Positions 1 to 7,232 of a stretch of DNA of 12,117 nt are shown piece after piece. The translations under genes and the position numbers were made by a program. The notes under the pieces were generated by a model. It saw only the letters and a program-made list of their open reading frames with translations, had not been told where the DNA came from and ran no database searches. Position 1 is the first letter of the stretch; each line of letters opens with the position of its first letter. The stretch is from an uncultured Peptoniphilus sp. (GTDB taxonomy: Bacteria > Bacillota > Clostridia > Tissierellales > Peptoniphilaceae), in the NCBI GenBank assembly GCA_947254665.1, contig CAMYEJ010000031.1, positions 1-12,117 on the forward strand, given 5' to 3'.

Positions 1-60
1 CCATCAGAAAAAACAGAACGTTCATGGGATGAAGTACCAGAAGAAATTAAAAATTTATAA
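1..60 (+). CDS. 3' end of a truncated-by-window gene, SufB-like tail
   Basis: Frame 1 is open from the window edge to a TAA at 58-60 and gives 19 residues ending PEEIKNL. The stretch SEKTERSWDEVPEEIK closely resembles, from memory, a segment about 100 residues into the Fe-S scaffold protein SufB of Firmicutes. In SufB this is followed by several hundred more residues, whereas here a stop and then a terminator follow at once. It may be a short or decayed sufB-derived gene, or an unrelated protein with a similar tail. That it is coding is supported by the in-frame stop placed directly before a strong terminator; the identity is not established. Confidence 0.5.
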   Translation, partial: PSEKTERSWDEVPEEIKNL

Positions 61-63
61 TTT

Positions 64-93
64 AGCCGGAGTACAATGCTCCGGTTTTTGTTT
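64..93 (+). terminator. Rho-independent terminator of the upstream gene
   Basis: The stem CCGGAG (66-71) pairs with CTCCGG (79-84) around a 7-base loop, can be extended by a G-T and an A-T pair, and is followed by a TTTTTGTTT tract. It lies 5 bases after the upstream stop codon. It isolates that gene from fhs. Confidence 0.85.
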
Positions 94-156
94 GCAAAAA
101 TTTAAATAATAAAATTTTATTTTAAACAAATAGTACACTTTTAAAATTTTCATTTC

Positions 157-185
157 TTGAAGATAAACTACAAGTCTACTATAAT
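157..185 (+). promoter_or_regulatory. Sigma-A-type promoter of fhs-fchA
   Basis: The -35 box is TTGAAG (157-162) and the -10 box is a perfect TATAAT (180-185), with a 17-base spacer. Transcription should start near 191-193, which is the first base or two of the Shine-Dalgarno sequence (AAGGAGGGG, 192-200), so the leader is only about 11-12 bases. There is no room for a riboswitch or attenuator. Confidence 0.8.
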
Positions 186-203
186 TTAAGTAAGGAGGGG
201 GAA

Positions 204-1865
204 ATGAAAACAGATTTTGAGATTTCGAAGGAAGCACATATCTTACCGATAGAAGAAATAGCTAAAAAACTCGGTGTAGATATGGATTATGTGGAAGCGT
301 ATGGAAAGTACAAGGCGAAGATAGACCCGAAGGCGATTAAAGAAAAAAAAGATTCTAAACTTATTTTGGTAACGGCGATTACTCCAACCCCAGCAGGAGA
401 AGGAAAGTCAACGGTAACCATAGGACTTACAGATGGACTAAATAGAATCGGTAAATTTACAGTTGCTGCACTTCGCGAACCATCTCTAGGACCAGTTTTT
501 GGAATTAAAGGTGGAGCTTGCGGCGGTGGATATGCACAAGTAATTCCAATGGAAGATATAAATCTTCACTTCACTGGAGATTTACACGCAATTACAACTG
601 CAAATAATTTACTTATGGCTCTCATCGACAACCATATCGAAAAGGGCAACGAACTTAGGATTGATGAAAGAGAAGTAAAAGTTAGAAGAGTAATGGACAT
701 AAACGACAGAGCCCTTAGGAATATTGTAGTGGGGTTGGGCGGAAGAAATATGGGTTATCCAAGAGAAGACCACTTCATGATCACAGTTGCATCAGAAGTT
801 ATGGCGGCACTATGCCTTGCAAATTCTCTAATGGATTTAAAGGAAAGACTTGGAAATATTGTTTTCGCAGATAATATGGACAAAGAACCTCTATATGTTA
901 GAGATTTAGGTGCAGAAGGTGCCATGGCTGTAGTCTTAAAAGATGCTATAAAACCAAACCTTGTTCAAACTCTTGAAAATAATCCTGCAATCATCCATGG
1001 CGGACCATTTGCAAATATCGCCCACGGATGTAATTCAGTGCTTGCTACAAAGATGGCTCTTTCCATCGGCGACTATGTAGTTACAGAAGCTGGATTCGGT
1101 TCCGACCTCGGAGCGGAAAAATTCATGGACATCAAGATGAGACTTTCAGGACTTAAACCTGATTTAACCGTGGTAGTCGTAACCATAAGAGCTCTAAAGA
1201 TGCATGGCGGAGTTGAAAAAGATCACCTTTCAGAAGAAAATCTTGACGCACTTAAAGTTGGCTTTGCAAATGCGAAAAGACATATCGAAAATATGCAAAA
1301 GTTCGGCGTACCAGTTACAGTTGCTATTAATGTTTTTAAAGACGACACAGAAAAAGAAATCGAACTTTTAAAAGAAATGGTTAACGAAGTGGGAGTAGAA
1401 GCTACTGAATGTAGAGGATTTGAAAAGGGAAGCGTTGGCACTACAGACCTTGCAAAGGTAGTTGTAGAAACCATTGACAAGAACAAATCTGATTTCAAAC
1501 CTATATACCCTCTAGAACTTTCAATCGAAGAAAAGATAGAAAAAATTGCAAAGGAAATCTACAGAGCAAAGGGCGTTAACTTCACAGCAGAAGCTAAGAG
1601 AAAACTAAAATACATGAAGGAACATGGATTTGAAGACCTCCCAGTATGTATCGCCAAGACTCAATATTCCTTCTCAGACAATCCGAAAGCACTAAATGCT
1701 CCAGAAGATTTTGAAATAACAGTAAGAGATTTAAATCTATCTAACGGGGCAGGATTTGTTGTAGCACTCACAGGAGATATTATGACCATGCCAGGACTTG
1801 CAAAAGTGCCAGCAGCACTTAAGATGGACATCGATAGCGATGGAAATATAGTAGGACTATTCTAA
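204..1865 (+). CDS. fhs: Formate-tetrahydrofolate ligase
   Basis: This is a cytoplasmic enzyme that ligates formate to tetrahydrofolate with ATP, giving 10-formyl-THF; run in reverse it makes ATP from formyl-THF. The 553 residues match the usual family length. The nucleotide-binding loop TPAGEGKST is at residues 62-70, followed by the family block from [11 protein letters not shown] (90-100) to [11 protein letters not shown] (about 103-113). The C-terminal MPGL and the ending IVGLF are typical. The ATG at 204 sits 3 bases after a very strong AAGGAGGGGG site. Its stop overlaps the ATG of fchA by one base, so the two are translationally coupled and share the promoter at 157-185. The protein appears complete and undamaged. 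The identification is firm; the physiological direction is inference. Confidence 0.97.
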   Translation: MKTDFEISKEAHILPIEEIAKKLGVDMDYVEAYGKYKAKIDPKAIKEKKDSKLILVTAITPTPAGEGKSTVTIGLTDGLNRIGKFTVAALREPSLGPVFGIKGGACGGGYAQVIPMEDINLHFTGDLHAITTANNLLMALIDNHIEKGNELRIDEREVKVRRVMDINDRALRNIVVGLGGRNMGYPREDHFMITVASEVMAALCLANSLMDLKERLGNIVFADNMDKEPLYVRDLGAEGAMAVVLKDAIKPNLVQTLENNPAIIHGGPFANIAHGCNSVLATKMALSIGDYVVTEAGFGSDLGAEKFMDIKMRLSGLKPDLTVVVVTIRALKMHGGVEKDHLSEENLDALKVGFANAKRHIENMQKFGVPVTVAINVFKDDTEKEIELLKEMVNEVGVEATECRGFEKGSVGTTDLAKVVVETIDKNKSDFKPIYPLELSIEEKIEKIAKEIYRAKGVNFTAEAKRKLKYMKEHGFEDLPVCIAKTQYSFSDNPKALNAPEDFEITVRDLNLSNGAGFVVALTGDIMTMPGLAKVPAALKMDIDSDGNIVGLF

Positions 1866-2473
1866 TGCTCAACAGAGATTTTACAGATTTTATAGAAGAT
1901 TTATCCTCAAATAGCCCTGCTCCAGGAGGAGGAGCAGTGGTGGGAGTAAATGCTATACTAGGAGCATCACTTCTACTTATGGTGGTAAATTTAACCATAG
2001 AAAATAAAAACTATTTAGAAGTAAGAGACGAAGCCATAAAGATCAGGGACGAACTCTTGGAGATAAAAGAAACACTAATGGATGCACCTCAAAAAGATGC
2101 AGAGGCTTTCACAGAAGTTGCCAAGGGATTTAGGATGAAAAGATCCACAGAAGAAGAAATAATAGCCCGCTCTGAAGTAATAGAAAGAGGATATAAACTA
2201 GCTACAGACGCGCCTCACCAAGCGCTTAAGACCATCGCAAGACTTATTCCAATAGGCATGAGACTTTATGAAATTGGAAATCAAACTGCGATAGGAGATG
2301 TGCTCGTTGGACTAAAACAAGTTGAGATTGCAATCTTTGGCTCAATTGAAAACATGGGACAAAATATTAAATCCATAAGAGATGAAGATTATGTAGCTAA
2401 GATGAAAGTTGAAATAAAAAAATATTTAAAGATGATGCGAGGACTTAGAGCAAGCCTCGACGAACTTATTTAA
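1865..2473 (+). CDS. fchA: Formiminotetrahydrofolate cyclodeaminase / methenyl-THF cyclohydrolase (FchA family)
   Basis: This is a 202-residue cytoplasmic protein of the FTCD_C/FchA family. Family members convert 5-formimino-THF to methenyl-THF plus ammonia, and some hydrolyse methenyl-THF to formyl-THF. The N-terminal signature PAPGGG (18-23) followed by a small-residue helix (VNAILGASLLLMVVNLT) is diagnostic, and the rest is helical as expected for this all-helix fold. The ATG overlaps the fhs stop (taATG). Paired with Fhs, it would feed one-carbon units from formimino donors (histidine or purine breakdown) to formate with ATP gain. No formiminotransferase is in the window, so the donor is unknown. 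Which of the two family activities dominates cannot be told from sequence alone. Confidence 0.9.
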   Translation: MLNRDFTDFIEDLSSNSPAPGGGAVVGVNAILGASLLLMVVNLTIENKNYLEVRDEAIKIRDELLEIKETLMDAPQKDAEAFTEVAKGFRMKRSTEEEIIARSEVIERGYKLATDAPHQALKTIARLIPIGMRLYEIGNQTAIGDVLVGLKQVEIAIFGSIENMGQNIKSIRDEDYVAKMKVEIKKYLKMMRGLRASLDELI

Positions 2474-2476
2474 ATT

Positions 2477-2500
2477 GCCGGAGTTATCTCCGGTTTTTTT
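2477..2500 (+). terminator. Rho-independent terminator of fhs-fchA
   Basis: CCGGAG (2478-2483), a TTAT loop and CTCCGG (2488-2493) are followed by seven Ts. It starts 4 bases after the fchA stop. The stem is identical to that of the terminator at 66-84. Confidence 0.92.
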
Positions 2501-2545
2501 AATTTTCTTGCAATAATAAAATGTCATCGGATTTGATGTAATTTG

Positions 2546-2574
2546 TTGAAGTAGTGAAATCTAAATGATATAAT
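2546..2574 (+). promoter_or_regulatory. Sigma-A-type promoter of the nucleoside operon
   Basis: TTGAAG (2546-2551), a 17-base spacer and a perfect TATAAT (2569-2574). The boxes and spacing are identical to the fhs promoter, while the spacers differ. The start site is expected near 2580-2582, leaving a leader of about 93-100 bases before punA. Confidence 0.82.
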
Positions 2575-2579
2575 TACAT

Positions 2580-2648
2580 TAGTGTTACACATATTTTACA
2601 CTAGTATTAAGACTTGCTACGAGTCGAAATTTGTAATGAAAATACTAG
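2580..2648 (+). promoter_or_regulatory. Structured 5' leader / candidate cis-regulatory region of punA
   Basis: TAGTGT (2580-2585) pairs with ACACTA (2598-2603). CTAGTATT (2601-2608) pairs with AATACTAG (2641-2648). Inside the second pair lies a small hairpin, GACTT (2611-2615) with GAGTC (2621-2625). The first and second pairings share bases 2601-2603, so they are mutually exclusive. It could be an RNA switch or, for the first repeat, an operator at the transcription start. No purine riboswitch or T-box consensus is visible. The Shine-Dalgarno sequence is not obviously sequestered and no terminator lies in the leader, so the mechanism is open. Confidence 0.4.
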
Positions 2649-2668
2649 AGAATATTCAAATAAAATTT

Positions 2669-2682
2669 GGAGGATGAATTTG
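2669..2682 (+). promoter_or_regulatory. Ribosome binding site favouring a TTG start for punA
   Basis: GGAGG at 2669-2673 directly abuts an in-frame ATG (2674), leaving no spacer, but lies 6 bases before an in-frame TTG (2680). Normal spacing therefore favours the TTG. The farther TTG at 2614 has no good ribosome site and lies inside the structured leader. Confidence 0.6.
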
Positions 2683-3507
2683 AATAGTAAGCTAGACTTT
2701 GAGTTTTATAAAAAAAGTGCAGACTACATTCTTTCTAAAATAGATTTTGTTCCTGAGATAGCTATTGTCTTGGGTTCTTGTCTTGGAAATTTATCAGAAG
2801 AAATAGAAAATAAGATCATAATAGATTACAAAGATATACCTAATTTTTTGGATGCGACTGTGGATTCTCACGCGGGCAAACTTATCCTGGGAGATCTAAG
2901 TGGCAAGAAAGTCGTGTGCATGTCCGGGAGATTTCATTATTACGAAGGATATGATTTCGAAGAACTTACGATACCGATGAGGGTTATGCACCTACTAGGA
3001 TGTAAGATGGTTATCCTTACCAATGCAGCAGGAGCAGTAAATGAAAGCTTCGTTGCCGGAGATATTATGATTATAGAAGACCAAATAAAATTAAACGGCG
3101 CAAGCCCTGTAAGAGGAAAGAATATTCCTGAGTTTGGTCCAAGATTTTTCGATATGTCAAATACATATGACAAAGAATATATTGAAATAGCTAAGAAAGC
3201 TGCGAAGATTTCTGAAATAGATATAAAAGAAGGGGTTTACTTCTACATGCCGGGACCACAGTTTGAAACTCCTGCAGAGATAAGAGCCATAAGAGCTTTG
3301 GGAGGAGATGCAGTGGGCATGTCCACCGTTACCGAAGCAATAGTAGCTGCTCATTGTGGCATGAAGGTGCTAGGGCTTTCGCTTATGAGCAATATGGCAG
3401 CTGGAATACTTGATGTTCCACTAACAACCGAGGAAGTAGACGAAACTGCTGAAAGATCTGAAAAGAAATTCAGAGTTTTGTTGAAAAATATATTAAAACA
3501 AATTTAA
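2680..3507 (+). CDS. punA: Purine nucleoside phosphorylase, trimeric class (6-oxopurine type)
   Basis: This cytoplasmic enzyme cleaves inosine, guanosine and their deoxy forms with phosphate to the base plus (deoxy)ribose-1-phosphate. From the TTG start it has 275 residues. Family landmarks: GSCLG (32-36), the phosphate-site DSHAG (His64), GRFHYYEGY (83-91, Arg84 and His86), TNAAGAVN (114-121), MPGPQFETPAE (190-200, Glu196) and SNMAAG (237-242, Asn238). Glu196 and Asn238 match the Glu/Asn pair that binds 6-oxopurines in this family; enzymes specific for methylthioadenosine carry Asp in place of the Asn. It is first in the operon, 13 bases before the binding-protein gene. An ATG start at 2674 (277 residues) remains possible. 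The role is firm; the exact nucleoside, such as inosine versus 5'-deoxyinosine, is not resolved. Confidence 0.93.
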   Translation: MNSKLDFEFYKKSADYILSKIDFVPEIAIVLGSCLGNLSEEIENKIIIDYKDIPNFLDATVDSHAGKLILGDLSGKKVVCMSGRFHYYEGYDFEELTIPMRVMHLLGCKMVILTNAAGAVNESFVAGDIMIIEDQIKLNGASPVRGKNIPEFGPRFFDMSNTYDKEYIEIAKKAAKISEIDIKEGVYFYMPGPQFETPAEIRAIRALGGDAVGMSTVTEAIVAAHCGMKVLGLSLMSNMAAGILDVPLTTEEVDETAERSEKKFRVLLKNILKQI

Positions 3508-3520
3508 AATGGAGGATTTT

Positions 3521-4591
3521 ATGAAGAGAAAAATCGCACTATTGTTAGCTGTACTTATGCTAGCTACAACCATTACAGCTTGTGGAAACAAGACTGGTAA
3601 TGAAAAGGCAAAGGCAAATGCAAATGCAGGAAAGGCAGAATCAGGAGAAGCTAAGAAGAAAATTGCTTTGGTAACTGACCCTGCAGGAACTCAAGTATTC
3701 GTACTTAACATGATCGCTGGTCTAAAAGACGCAGCTGAAGAACTAGGATTCGAACCAATCGTAGTTGAATGTGCTGACGCAGCAGCTTTTGAAGAAAACA
3801 CAAGAGCTCTAGTTGAAGAAAAAGTTGACCTTATCATCGGTGGAGGTTGGCCATCAGGAGAAGCTATAAACAAAATTGCTTCAGAATTCCCAGACGGAGC
3901 TAAATATGCACTAATCGACTCAGAAGTTGAAGCTGAAAATGTAAAATGTATTTCATTTAGAGAACAAGAAGGTGCTTACCTAATCGGTATGATCGCTGCA
4001 ATGGTAACAGAACCTGATGAACAATTCTTCGGTGGAGTACACGTTAACCAAGGAGTTGGATCTTGGAAATGGAGATACGGATTCATGGAAGGTGCAAAAT
4101 CAATCAAACCTGATTCAAAATTCGTATTCAACTACACAGGATCATTCAATGAACCTGCAAAGGCAAAAGAATTTGCAATCCAACAATATGAACAAGGCGC
4201 AAGATTCATAAACGCAGCAGCAGCTGGTGGAGACAAAGGTGTATTCGAAGCAGCACTTGAAAAAGGATTCTACACTTCTGGACAAGATATCGACTTAACA
4301 AACCCAGACAACAAGTACATCGTTTCATCTCAAATCAAAGACTCTTATGCAACTGTTCAATATCTAGTTAAACAATTTATGGAACAAGGTGATAACTGGA
4401 AATCTGACAACGAAGAATGGGGACTTGAAGAAGGAACTATCGGTGCAGTTTATGTAACTCACGAAAGCAAAAACCCAAGAAGTGACAGACTTACTGATGA
4501 AGATATTGCAAAGTTAAAAGAAGCAGCAGAAAAAATTAAATCAGGAGAGTTAGACCTTAAAACATTGCCAAAAGAAGAAGATTATAAGTAA
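3521..4591 (+). CDS. BMP-family nucleoside-binding lipoprotein of an ABC importer
   Basis: This is a membrane-anchored substrate-binding protein of the Bmp/PnrA/NupN family, expected to capture nucleosides outside the cell for the transporter encoded next. The 356 residues begin with a lipoprotein signal (MKRKIALLLAVLMLATTITAC) with acylated Cys21, followed by a Lys/Ala/Glu-rich linker (22-46). The core starts at KKIALVTDP (46-54); the family block SFREQEGAYLIGMIAA is at 145-160. The usual D-x-S-F-N motif near the N-terminus is replaced by DPAGTQVFVLN, so the ligand may differ from standard nucleosides. The ATG at 3521 is 5 bases from GGAGG (3511-3515); an ATG at 3509 lies before that site and is disfavoured. 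Codon use is strongly biased (ATC, TTC, AAC, GGA, CCA), suggesting high expression. A terminator follows at 4597. Confidence 0.9.
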   Translation: MKRKIALLLAVLMLATTITACGNKTGNEKAKANANAGKAESGEAKKKIALVTDPAGTQVFVLNMIAGLKDAAEELGFEPIVVECADAAAFEENTRALVEEKVDLIIGGGWPSGEAINKIASEFPDGAKYALIDSEVEAENVKCISFREQEGAYLIGMIAAMVTEPDEQFFGGVHVNQGVGSWKWRYGFMEGAKSIKPDSKFVFNYTGSFNEPAKAKEFAIQQYEQGARFINAAAAGGDKGVFEAALEKGFYTSGQDIDLTNPDNKYIVSSQIKDSYATVQYLVKQFMEQGDNWKSDNEEWGLEEGTIGAVYVTHESKNPRSDRLTDEDIAKLKEAAEKIKSGELDLKTLPKEEDYK

Positions 4592-4596
4592 AATTT

Positions 4597-4629
4597 AAAT
4601 GTTGGAGGCTATGCCTTCAACATTTTTTT
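4597..4629 (+). terminator. Intra-operon terminator / attenuator after the binding-protein gene
   Basis: AAATGTTGGAGGC (4597-4609) pairs with GCCTTCAACATTT (4613-4625): 13 pairs with a single G-T, a 3-base loop and a T-run through 4629. It lies between the lipoprotein stop and the ATPase ribosome site. No promoter is visible between them, so the permease and enzyme genes probably depend on read-through. This would keep binding protein in excess over transporter. Confidence 0.88.
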
Positions 4630-4642
4630 ATAAAGGAGAAAT

Positions 4643-6151
4643 ATGTTACTTGAAATGAAAAACATCAGCAAGTCATATGACAATGTGCTTGCTAATGATG
4701 ATATAAGTCTTAATCTAAATGAAGGAGAGATCCTGTCCATAGTTGGCGAAAACGGCGCCGGCAAATCCACCATTATGAAAATCCTCTATGGAATAGAATC
4801 AAAGGACAGCGGTCAAATCTTACTAAGAGGCGAAGAAGTAAATATAAAGAGCCCAAGGGATGCAATCAAACACAGAATTGGAATGGTTCAGCAACACTTT
4901 ATGCTATTTAATCCATTCAAAGTTTTTGAAAATATAGTTTTTGGAGAAGAACCTAAAAAAGGAATGTTTTTCGATAGACAAAAGGCAAGAGAAGATGTAG
5001 TAGAACTATCTAAAAAGTATGGGCTTAAGATAAATCCAGATCAAAAAGTAGAAGACTGTCCAGTTGGGATTCAACAGAGAATAGAAATCCTAAAGGTGCT
5101 ATACCAAAACGCAGAGATAATAATCTTCGACGAACCTTCTGCAGTGCTAACACCTCAAGAAGTTGACGAACTTTTGATAACCATAAAAGAACTTTCAAAA
5201 GTTGGCAAGAGCATCATACTTATAACCCACAAACTAAACGAAGTTATGGCTGTTTCAGATAGAATATTCATAATGAAGAAGGGTAAACACATAGCTACAT
5301 TTAACAAAGAGGACACTTCCATCGAAGAAATTTCTTACCTAATGGTTGGAAAAAAACTTACTGAAAATACTATCTGCGACACGAAGAAGGATCATGTGGT
5401 TTTAGACGTAGAAAATGTAAATTTAAATAACAATGGCGAGGAACTTTTAAAGGATCTTTCCATGAAGATCTATGGCGGAGAAATCGTGGGCATAGCAGGA
5501 GTCTCAGGTAATGGTCAATCTGAAATCATAGAAGTTTTAACGGGACTTCAAAATGTAGATTCTGGAAAAATTTCTATCGAAGGAAAAGAAGTTCAAAATA
5601 AATCTGTGGAAGAGATAAGAGATGCCGGCCTTGCAGTGGTGCCAGAGGACAGATATCTTTGGGGCTGTGCGAAGGAAGCGGACCTAAGAGAGACTACGAT
5701 TATGCACCATCATAACAAGGAAAGATTTTCTAATAAAGGAATCCTAAAGGGCAAAGAAATCGATAAATTTACCCTAGAGGTGCTAAAAAAATATGATATT
5801 AGGTATGGATCTCTAGATCAAAAGGCGGGACAACTCTCTGGAGGAAACATTCAAAAGTTAATCGTCGGAAGAGAACTGGAACAGAATTCAAAATTTTTAA
5901 TCGCAGCAGAACCAACTAGAGGTGTGGACATAGGAGCCATGGAAGAGATTCACAACAAACTTTTAGAGAAGAGAGAAAAGGGTGATGCCATTTTACTTAT
6001 TTCTTCTGAACTTACGGAAATACTTAAACTTTCAGATAGAATCTACACAATTTATGATGGAAGATTCAATGGGGAATTTACAAGAGAAGAAGCAGACTCT
6101 GAAAAAATCGGTCTACTTATGATGGGAGGAAAGATTGTTGAAAAAAATTAA
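4643..6151 (+). CDS. Nucleoside/sugar-type ABC transporter ATPase (two NBDs in one chain)
   Basis: A 502-residue cytoplasmic ATPase with two nucleotide-binding domains, as in NupO and RbsA. NBD1: Walker A GENGAGKST (35-43), Q-loop MVQQ (81-84), a variant signature CPVGIQQRIEI (139-149), Walker B IIIFDEPSA (159-167) and switch His196. NBD2: degenerate Walker A GVSGNGQSE (286-294, the usual Lys is lost), signature LSGGNIQ (398-404) and IAAEPTRGVD (420-429). The degenerate second Walker A is normal for this subfamily. It energises the two permeases encoded next. AAGGAG at 4633-4638 sits 4 bases before the ATG, just downstream of the attenuator. The last 17 bases overlap the next gene. In Bacillus the equivalent is nupO. 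Confidence 0.94.
   Translation: MLLEMKNISKSYDNVLANDDISLNLNEGEILSIVGENGAGKSTIMKILYGIESKDSGQILLRGEEVNIKSPRDAIKHRIGMVQQHFMLFNPFKVFENIVFGEEPKKGMFFDRQKAREDVVELSKKYGLKINPDQKVEDCPVGIQQRIEILKVLYQNAEIIIFDEPSAVLTPQEVDELLITIKELSKVGKSIILITHKLNEVMAVSDRIFIMKKGKHIATFNKEDTSIEEISYLMVGKKLTENTICDTKKDHVVLDVENVNLNNNGEELLKDLSMKIYGGEIVGIAGVSGNGQSEIIEVLTGLQNVDSGKISIEGKEVQNKSVEEIRDAGLAVVPEDRYLWGCAKEADLRETTIMHHHNKERFSNKGILKGKEIDKFTLEVLKKYDIRYGSLDQKAGQLSGGNIQKLIVGRELEQNSKFLIAAEPTRGVDIGAMEEIHNKLLEKREKGDAILLISSELTEILKLSDRIYTIYDGRFNGEFTREEADSEKIGLLMMGGKIVEKN
6124..6140 (+). promoter_or_regulatory. Ribosome site and TTG start of the first permease
   Basis: GGGAGG (6124-6129) precedes two consecutive in-frame TTG codons, at 6135 (5-base spacing) and 6138 (8-base spacing). 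No in-frame ATG lies nearby until 6168. The site is inside the end of the ATPase gene, so the two genes overlap. Confidence 0.65.
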
Positions 6152-7232
6152 TTACAAAAGAAGAGCTATGCTAGCCTCCCTTGGGCAGACTGCAATCGCA
6201 GTGCTTTTTGGACTTTTGGTGGGAACCATCGTAATCTTAATATCAGGTGCAGATCCTGCACAGGTTTATCAAGAGATGTTTAGCAAATCATTCTTCTCAT
6301 CCTATTATTTTTTACAGACATTAACGAGAGCAACTCCTATCGCCATCTGTGCATTTGCAACGGCGATGGCATGGAGGGCAGGATATATAAATATCGGTGT
6401 GGAAGGACAGATGATAGTGGGAGGGTTCTCTGCACTAGTAGTTGCACTTCTTGTGCCTGGACCACCTAAACTTATTTTAGTCCTTGCAATAATAGTTGGA
6501 CTAATTGCAGGAGCACTCTATGCAACTATTGCAGCGGTATTAAATATGAAATTCGACGTAACCATCGTCATTTGTACTCTCATGATGAACTATATCGCTG
6601 ACAATGTGGTATCCTACTTCGTAACATTTCCACTAAGGGCAACCTCTGGAGATGGATTTTCAATTCAAACGGAAGCCATAGGAGATGGACTTAAATTTTT
6701 AAGATTTTTTAAAACTTCTACATTCAACATAGGATTTATAATTGCTGTTCTATGTATGATATTTTTAATATTTATATCCAACAAGACCACCTTTGGATAC
6801 GAATCTAAGATGACAGGATTTAACAAGAATTTTGCAAAGTACGGCGGAGTTAACGAAAAAAAGGTCATGCTCATAACTATGGGATTATCAGGTGCGATAG
6901 CTGCACTTGCAGGAATCTGTGAAATATTTGGAGTAAAATACAGGTACATGAGCGGAATGTTTACTTCTACTTCCTACGCATGGACTGGACTTATGGCGGC
7001 ACTTATTGCAAATTTACATCCGGTTGGAATCTTTGTGTCCTCTATATTTCTATCAGGTCTACAAGTTGGAGGTCAAGCTATTCAAAGATCTGCAGATATT
7101 CCACTTCAGCTTTCAACGATTATTCAATCTGCAATCACATTATTCGTTTCAGTTAAGATAACTTACAAACATATTATTAAGAGAAAAAAAATAAAATCAA
7201 ACGTAGAAGCGGTGGAAGGAGATGATAAGTAA
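6135..7232 (+). CDS. ABC transporter permease 1 (BPD_transp_2 family, nucleoside importer)
   Basis: A 365-residue integral membrane protein with about eight to ten hydrophobic segments, forming half of the translocation channel. The block NIGVEGQM (86-93) is the family motif, and its counterpart NIALEGQM occurs in the second permease. The N-terminus is basic (KKINYKRR), then the first membrane helix runs about 17-37; the C-terminus is charged (KRKKIKSNVEAVEGDDK) and cytoplasmic. It corresponds to NupP of Bacillus. The start is TTG at 6135 or 6138; the gene overlaps the ATPase gene by 17 bases, and its TAA overlaps the next ATG by one base. The family is clear; the substrate is inferred from the binding protein and neighbouring enzymes. 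Confidence 0.9.
   Translation: MLKKINYKRRAMLASLGQTAIAVLFGLLVGTIVILISGADPAQVYQEMFSKSFFSSYYFLQTLTRATPIAICAFATAMAWRAGYINIGVEGQMIVGGFSALVVALLVPGPPKLILVLAIIVGLIAGALYATIAAVLNMKFDVTIVICTLMMNYIADNVVSYFVTFPLRATSGDGFSIQTEAIGDGLKFLRFFKTSTFNIGFIIAVLCMIFLIFISNKTTFGYESKMTGFNKNFAKYGGVNEKKVMLITMGLSGAIAALAGICEIFGVKYRYMSGMFTSTSYAWTGLMAALIANLHPVGIFVSSIFLSGLQVGGQAIQRSADIPLQLSTIIQSAITLFVSVKITYKHIIKRKKIKSNVEAVEGDDK

Noticed and set aside
55..237. Minus-strand 60-residue open frame over the fhs promoter
   Set aside because: It covers the terminator, promoter and start of fhs, has no ribosome site and reads as AT-rich noise (Phe, Tyr, Leu, Lys).
2580..2673. Known purine riboswitch or T-box in the punA leader
   Set aside because: The conserved cores of the purine riboswitch and of the T-box are not visible, and there is no terminator stem in the leader.
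2614..2679. Upstream TTG (2614) as the start of punA
   Set aside because: No ribosome site precedes it, it lies inside the structured leader, and the added residues do not look like the PNP N-terminus. From TTG 2680 the positions align with the family.
2680..3507. Methylthioadenosine phosphorylase rather than PNP
   Set aside because: Asn238 sits where methylthioadenosine-type enzymes have Asp, and Glu196 is kept, as in guanosine/inosine phosphorylases.
5489..5560. Degenerate Walker A in the second NBD as a sign of a broken ATPase
   Set aside because: Replacement of the Lys in this position is usual in the NupO/Bmp-type double ATPases, so it is not a defect.
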